From: an uncultured Ruminococcus sp.
Lineage (GTDB): Bacteria; Bacillota; Clostridia; Oscillospirales; Ruminococcaceae
DNA length: 64,000 bases
Assembly: GCA_900545285.1 (NCBI GenBank)
Contig: UQYK01000002.1
Location: 48,982-112,981 of the forward strand
Direction: 5' to 3'
The notes below the pieces were generated by a model. That model was not told the origin of the DNA, ran no database searches, and saw only the letters and a list, made by a program, of their open reading frames with translations. Positions 62,483 to 64,000 of this stretch are shown one piece after another (the stretch's first letter is position 1; each line of letters starts with the position of its first letter). The translations under genes and the position numbers were made by a program.

Positions 62483-63071
62483 TCCATACCTCCAGCGGAT
62501 ACTCGGTTGCAAGGCCGTCCAGACGCTGGTCTGTTGGCTCCATGGGGACACATTCCGTGAGAAAAGCAGACGCAGCATAGCCAATTTTCAGCATATGCGG
62601 AAATGCTGCCAGAAAGCGGTCATAATAGCCGGCACCGTATCCCAGGCGGCCGCCCCGGCGGTCGAAGGCCAGTCCCGGCACCAGGCAAATCACACGCTTT
62701 TCCGGATCCGGAGAAAGCACCGGACATGTCAAACGAGGTTCCCGCACTCCATAGGTGCCGCTTTCCGTCTGCTGATCCAGCGGCAGAGCCGGGGACAGCT
62801 GATGAAACGCCATGGCACGCTCCGGCAGACACCGGGGAATGGCCACAGTTTTTCCCTGTTCCAGCGCCAGTGCAATCACAGCGTCTGTCTTCGGCTCCTT
62901 TGGCAGGGAGAGAAAGCAAAACAGCTGCTCGCACTGCTGAAATGCGGCGCTTTCTGTCAGCGCCCGGCACATCGCCTGATCCAGCTTTTTCTTTTCTTCC
63001 GGCGGCATCTCATTCCGTTTCCGGCGCATTTCCTGCCGCAGCTGCGCTTTTGCAGCGCTCAGATCAGTCAC
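62475..63071 (-). CDS. 5-formyltetrahydrofolate cyclo-ligase
   Basis: 198 residues if read from the GTG at 63071, which overlaps the DJ-1 gene stop by eight bases; a GTG at 63086 is an alternative and neither has a clear SD. Motifs RQEMRRKRNEM, FLSLPKEPKTD and DRRGGRLGYGAGYYDRFL match the family. It salvages 5-formyl-THF to methenyl-THF, fitting the folate genes nearby. It overlaps mltG by eight bases. Confidence 0.9.
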   Translation of the reverse strand: MTDLSAAKAQLRQEMRRKRNEMPPEEKKKLDQAMCRALTESAAFQQCEQLFCFLSLPKEPKTDAVIALALEQGKTVAIPRCLPERAMAFHQLSPALPLDQQTESGTYGVREPRLTCPVLSPDPEKRVICLVPGLAFDRRGGRLGYGAGYYDRFLAAFPHMLKIGYAASAFLTECVPMEPTDQRLDGLATEYPLEVWNG

Positions 63072-63606
63072 AGATAATAGACGCACGGATTTCGGCCGCG
63101 GTTTTTTCGCCGCAAAGCACCTGAATCAGCCGGAGTCCGAAATCTACAGCAACGCCTGCGCCTTTTGCTGTAATGAATTTTCCGTCCTGTACCACGCCTT
63201 CGGAACCGATGGCCGCCCCGGTGAGCGCTGTTTCAAAGCCGGGATAGCATACGGCAGTTTTGCCTTCCAGCAGACCCTTCTTGCCCAGAATAGACGGTGC
63301 AGCACAAATCGCGCTGACATAGCGGTCATTCTTGACGCAGTAATCAATGGCAGCCTGTACCACCGGAGATGCCTCCTCGTTCAGGGTACCCGGCATGCCG
63401 CCCGGCAGCACGATCATTTCGCACTTGTCATAGTCGGCATCTTCAAAAAGCAGATCCGCCTCGACCGGTATGCCGTGAGTTCCTGTTACCATTCTGCTGC
63501 CCGTTACCGAGACCGTCTTCACATCGGCTTCTGCTCTCCTGAGCACGTCTACGACTGTCAGAGCCTCGACCTCTTCAAATCCCTCTGCAAGATGTACATA
63601 TATCAT
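63064..63606 (-). CDS. DJ-1/PfpI family protein
   Basis: 180 residues from the ATG at 63606 (GGAGGTAATC upstream). EGFEEVEA, VLPGGMPGT and AICAAPSILG with the nucleophilic Cys are the DJ-1 (ThiJ/YajL) markers; roles proposed include deglycase and redox chaperone. The first half (63440-63606) uses AGG, AGA and ATA codons, unlike the second half and the rest of the window. Confidence 0.93.
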   Translation of the reverse strand: MIYVHLAEGFEEVEALTVVDVLRRAEADVKTVSVTGSRMVTGTHGIPVEADLLFEDADYDKCEMIVLPGGMPGTLNEEASPVVQAAIDYCVKNDRYVSAICAAPSILGKKGLLEGKTAVCYPGFETALTGAAIGSEGVVQDGKFITAKGAGVAVDFGLRLIQVLCGEKTAAEIRASIICD

Positions 63607-63901
63607 TGTGATTACCTCCATTATCATTTTTTCCATACGGCAGTGCCGTTATCGATACTACGATCATTCTACCACATAACCTTCGCCTTGTAGCGCGTAT
63701 TTACTGTTTTCGTTATTGTTATTTCATCTGTGCTGTGGTACGATTATTCTGTTTGGAAAAACATAGACTTTTCGAAGTTTTCCGTATTGGAAATTTATAG
63801 ATTCCCTGCTTTGCGGAGTCTTGACAGCTTTCACTTCGGAAAGCGTGCGCTTTTCCACTTCAAAAACAAATATAGTATTTATCAGCAATGAGGTCAATAA
63901 A
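63607..63901. other. AT-rich spacer between DJ-1 and apt
   Basis: No gene is seen. The base composition is more AT-rich than most intergenic regions here; divergent promoters are expected but no consensus pair is clear. Confidence 0.4.
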
Positions 63902-64000
63902 ATGAAAACTGTAAAAGATTATGTAACAAGTATTCCCGATTTTCCTGAACCGGGCATCATATTCCGCGATATCACTTCAGTCATCGGCGATGCGGATGGA
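63902..64000 (+). CDS. apt: Adenine phosphoribosyltransferase (5' part, cut by window)
   Basis: The first 33 codons read MKTVKDYVTSIPDFPEPGII followed by FRDITSVIGDADG, the standard APRT N-terminus (IPDFPxPGIxFRDIT). GAGGTC lies about eight bases before the ATG. It salvages adenine to AMP. The rest lies beyond the window. Confidence 0.9.
   Translation, partial: MKTVKDYVTSIPDFPEPGIIFRDITSVIGDADG

Overview
The window looks like chromosomal DNA of a cellulosome-forming Ruminococcus (Bacillota, Oscillospiraceae); I would guess something close to R. champanellensis. That placement is inference. The direct signs are three secreted proteins with dockerin-type calcium-loop repeats, one of them a GH74 xyloglucanase with a Thr-rich linker, plus SpoVT, RNase Y, a PspA/IM30 module and Gram-positive promoters, Shine-Dalgarno sites and terminators. 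No tRNA, rRNA, CRISPR array, intact insertion sequence or prophage was seen.

Layout. 1-6.3 kb: a lipoprotein cut by the window edge, spoVT, a dockerin-only protein, a CAP-domain/dockerin protein, and DUF2752 and DUF4234 membrane proteins. 6.3-13 kb: MazF-type toxin, aspartokinase, GH74-dockerin and a VanY-type D,D-carboxypeptidase. 13-21 kb: an SDR oxidoreductase, a repeat-bearing spacer, a long structured leader before rny, an ECF sigma/anti-sigma pair and a large GH3 glycosidase. 21-27 kb: tadA, a CPBP-like membrane protein, a glycosyltransferase, a lipoprotein, ferredoxin, a DEDDh exonuclease, and pspA with an overlapping 55-aa membrane ORF. 27.6-35.1 kb: a leftward glycan cluster (undecaprenyl-phosphate sugar transferase, manC, gmd, two glycosyltransferases, rmd) that should make a GDP-D-rhamnose-type sugar and build a lipid-linked glycan. 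A second ECF sigma/anti-sigma pair and a flippase follow to 39.4 kb. 39.4-48.4 kb: deoD, an MsmK-type ATPase, a pseudouridine synthase, nrdR, a TIM-barrel protein, secDF and ung. 48.5-55.3 kb: Ca2+-type P-ATPase, DUF3021/LytTR pair, purA and an AI-2E-family transporter. 55.3-63.6 kb: a methionine/one-carbon block (short metH, separate reactivation-domain gene, metF), then U32 peptidase, mltG, 5-formyl-THF cyclo-ligase and a DJ-1 protein. The window ends in the start of apt.

How the genes connect. The exported dockerin proteins and GH74 enzyme fit plant cell-wall breakdown outside the cell, and the GH3 enzyme, which has no signal peptide, would process imported oligosaccharides. MsmK-type ATPases energise sugar ABC importers. 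Two sigma/anti-sigma pairs with extracytoplasmic C-termini are candidate envelope or polysaccharide sensors. The glycan cluster plus flippase has no recognisable polymerase, so a short glycan (perhaps on proteins) is as likely as a capsule.

The least explained signals are structured RNA leaders before rny and purA, a stem in the GH74 5' leader, a non-coding tract at 37.1-37.9 kb, a repeat near 14.1 kb, a DnaA-box-like inverted repeat at 22.7 kb, and an abrupt change of codon use from about 63.44 kb to the end. I found no confident case of a wholly new multi-gene system.
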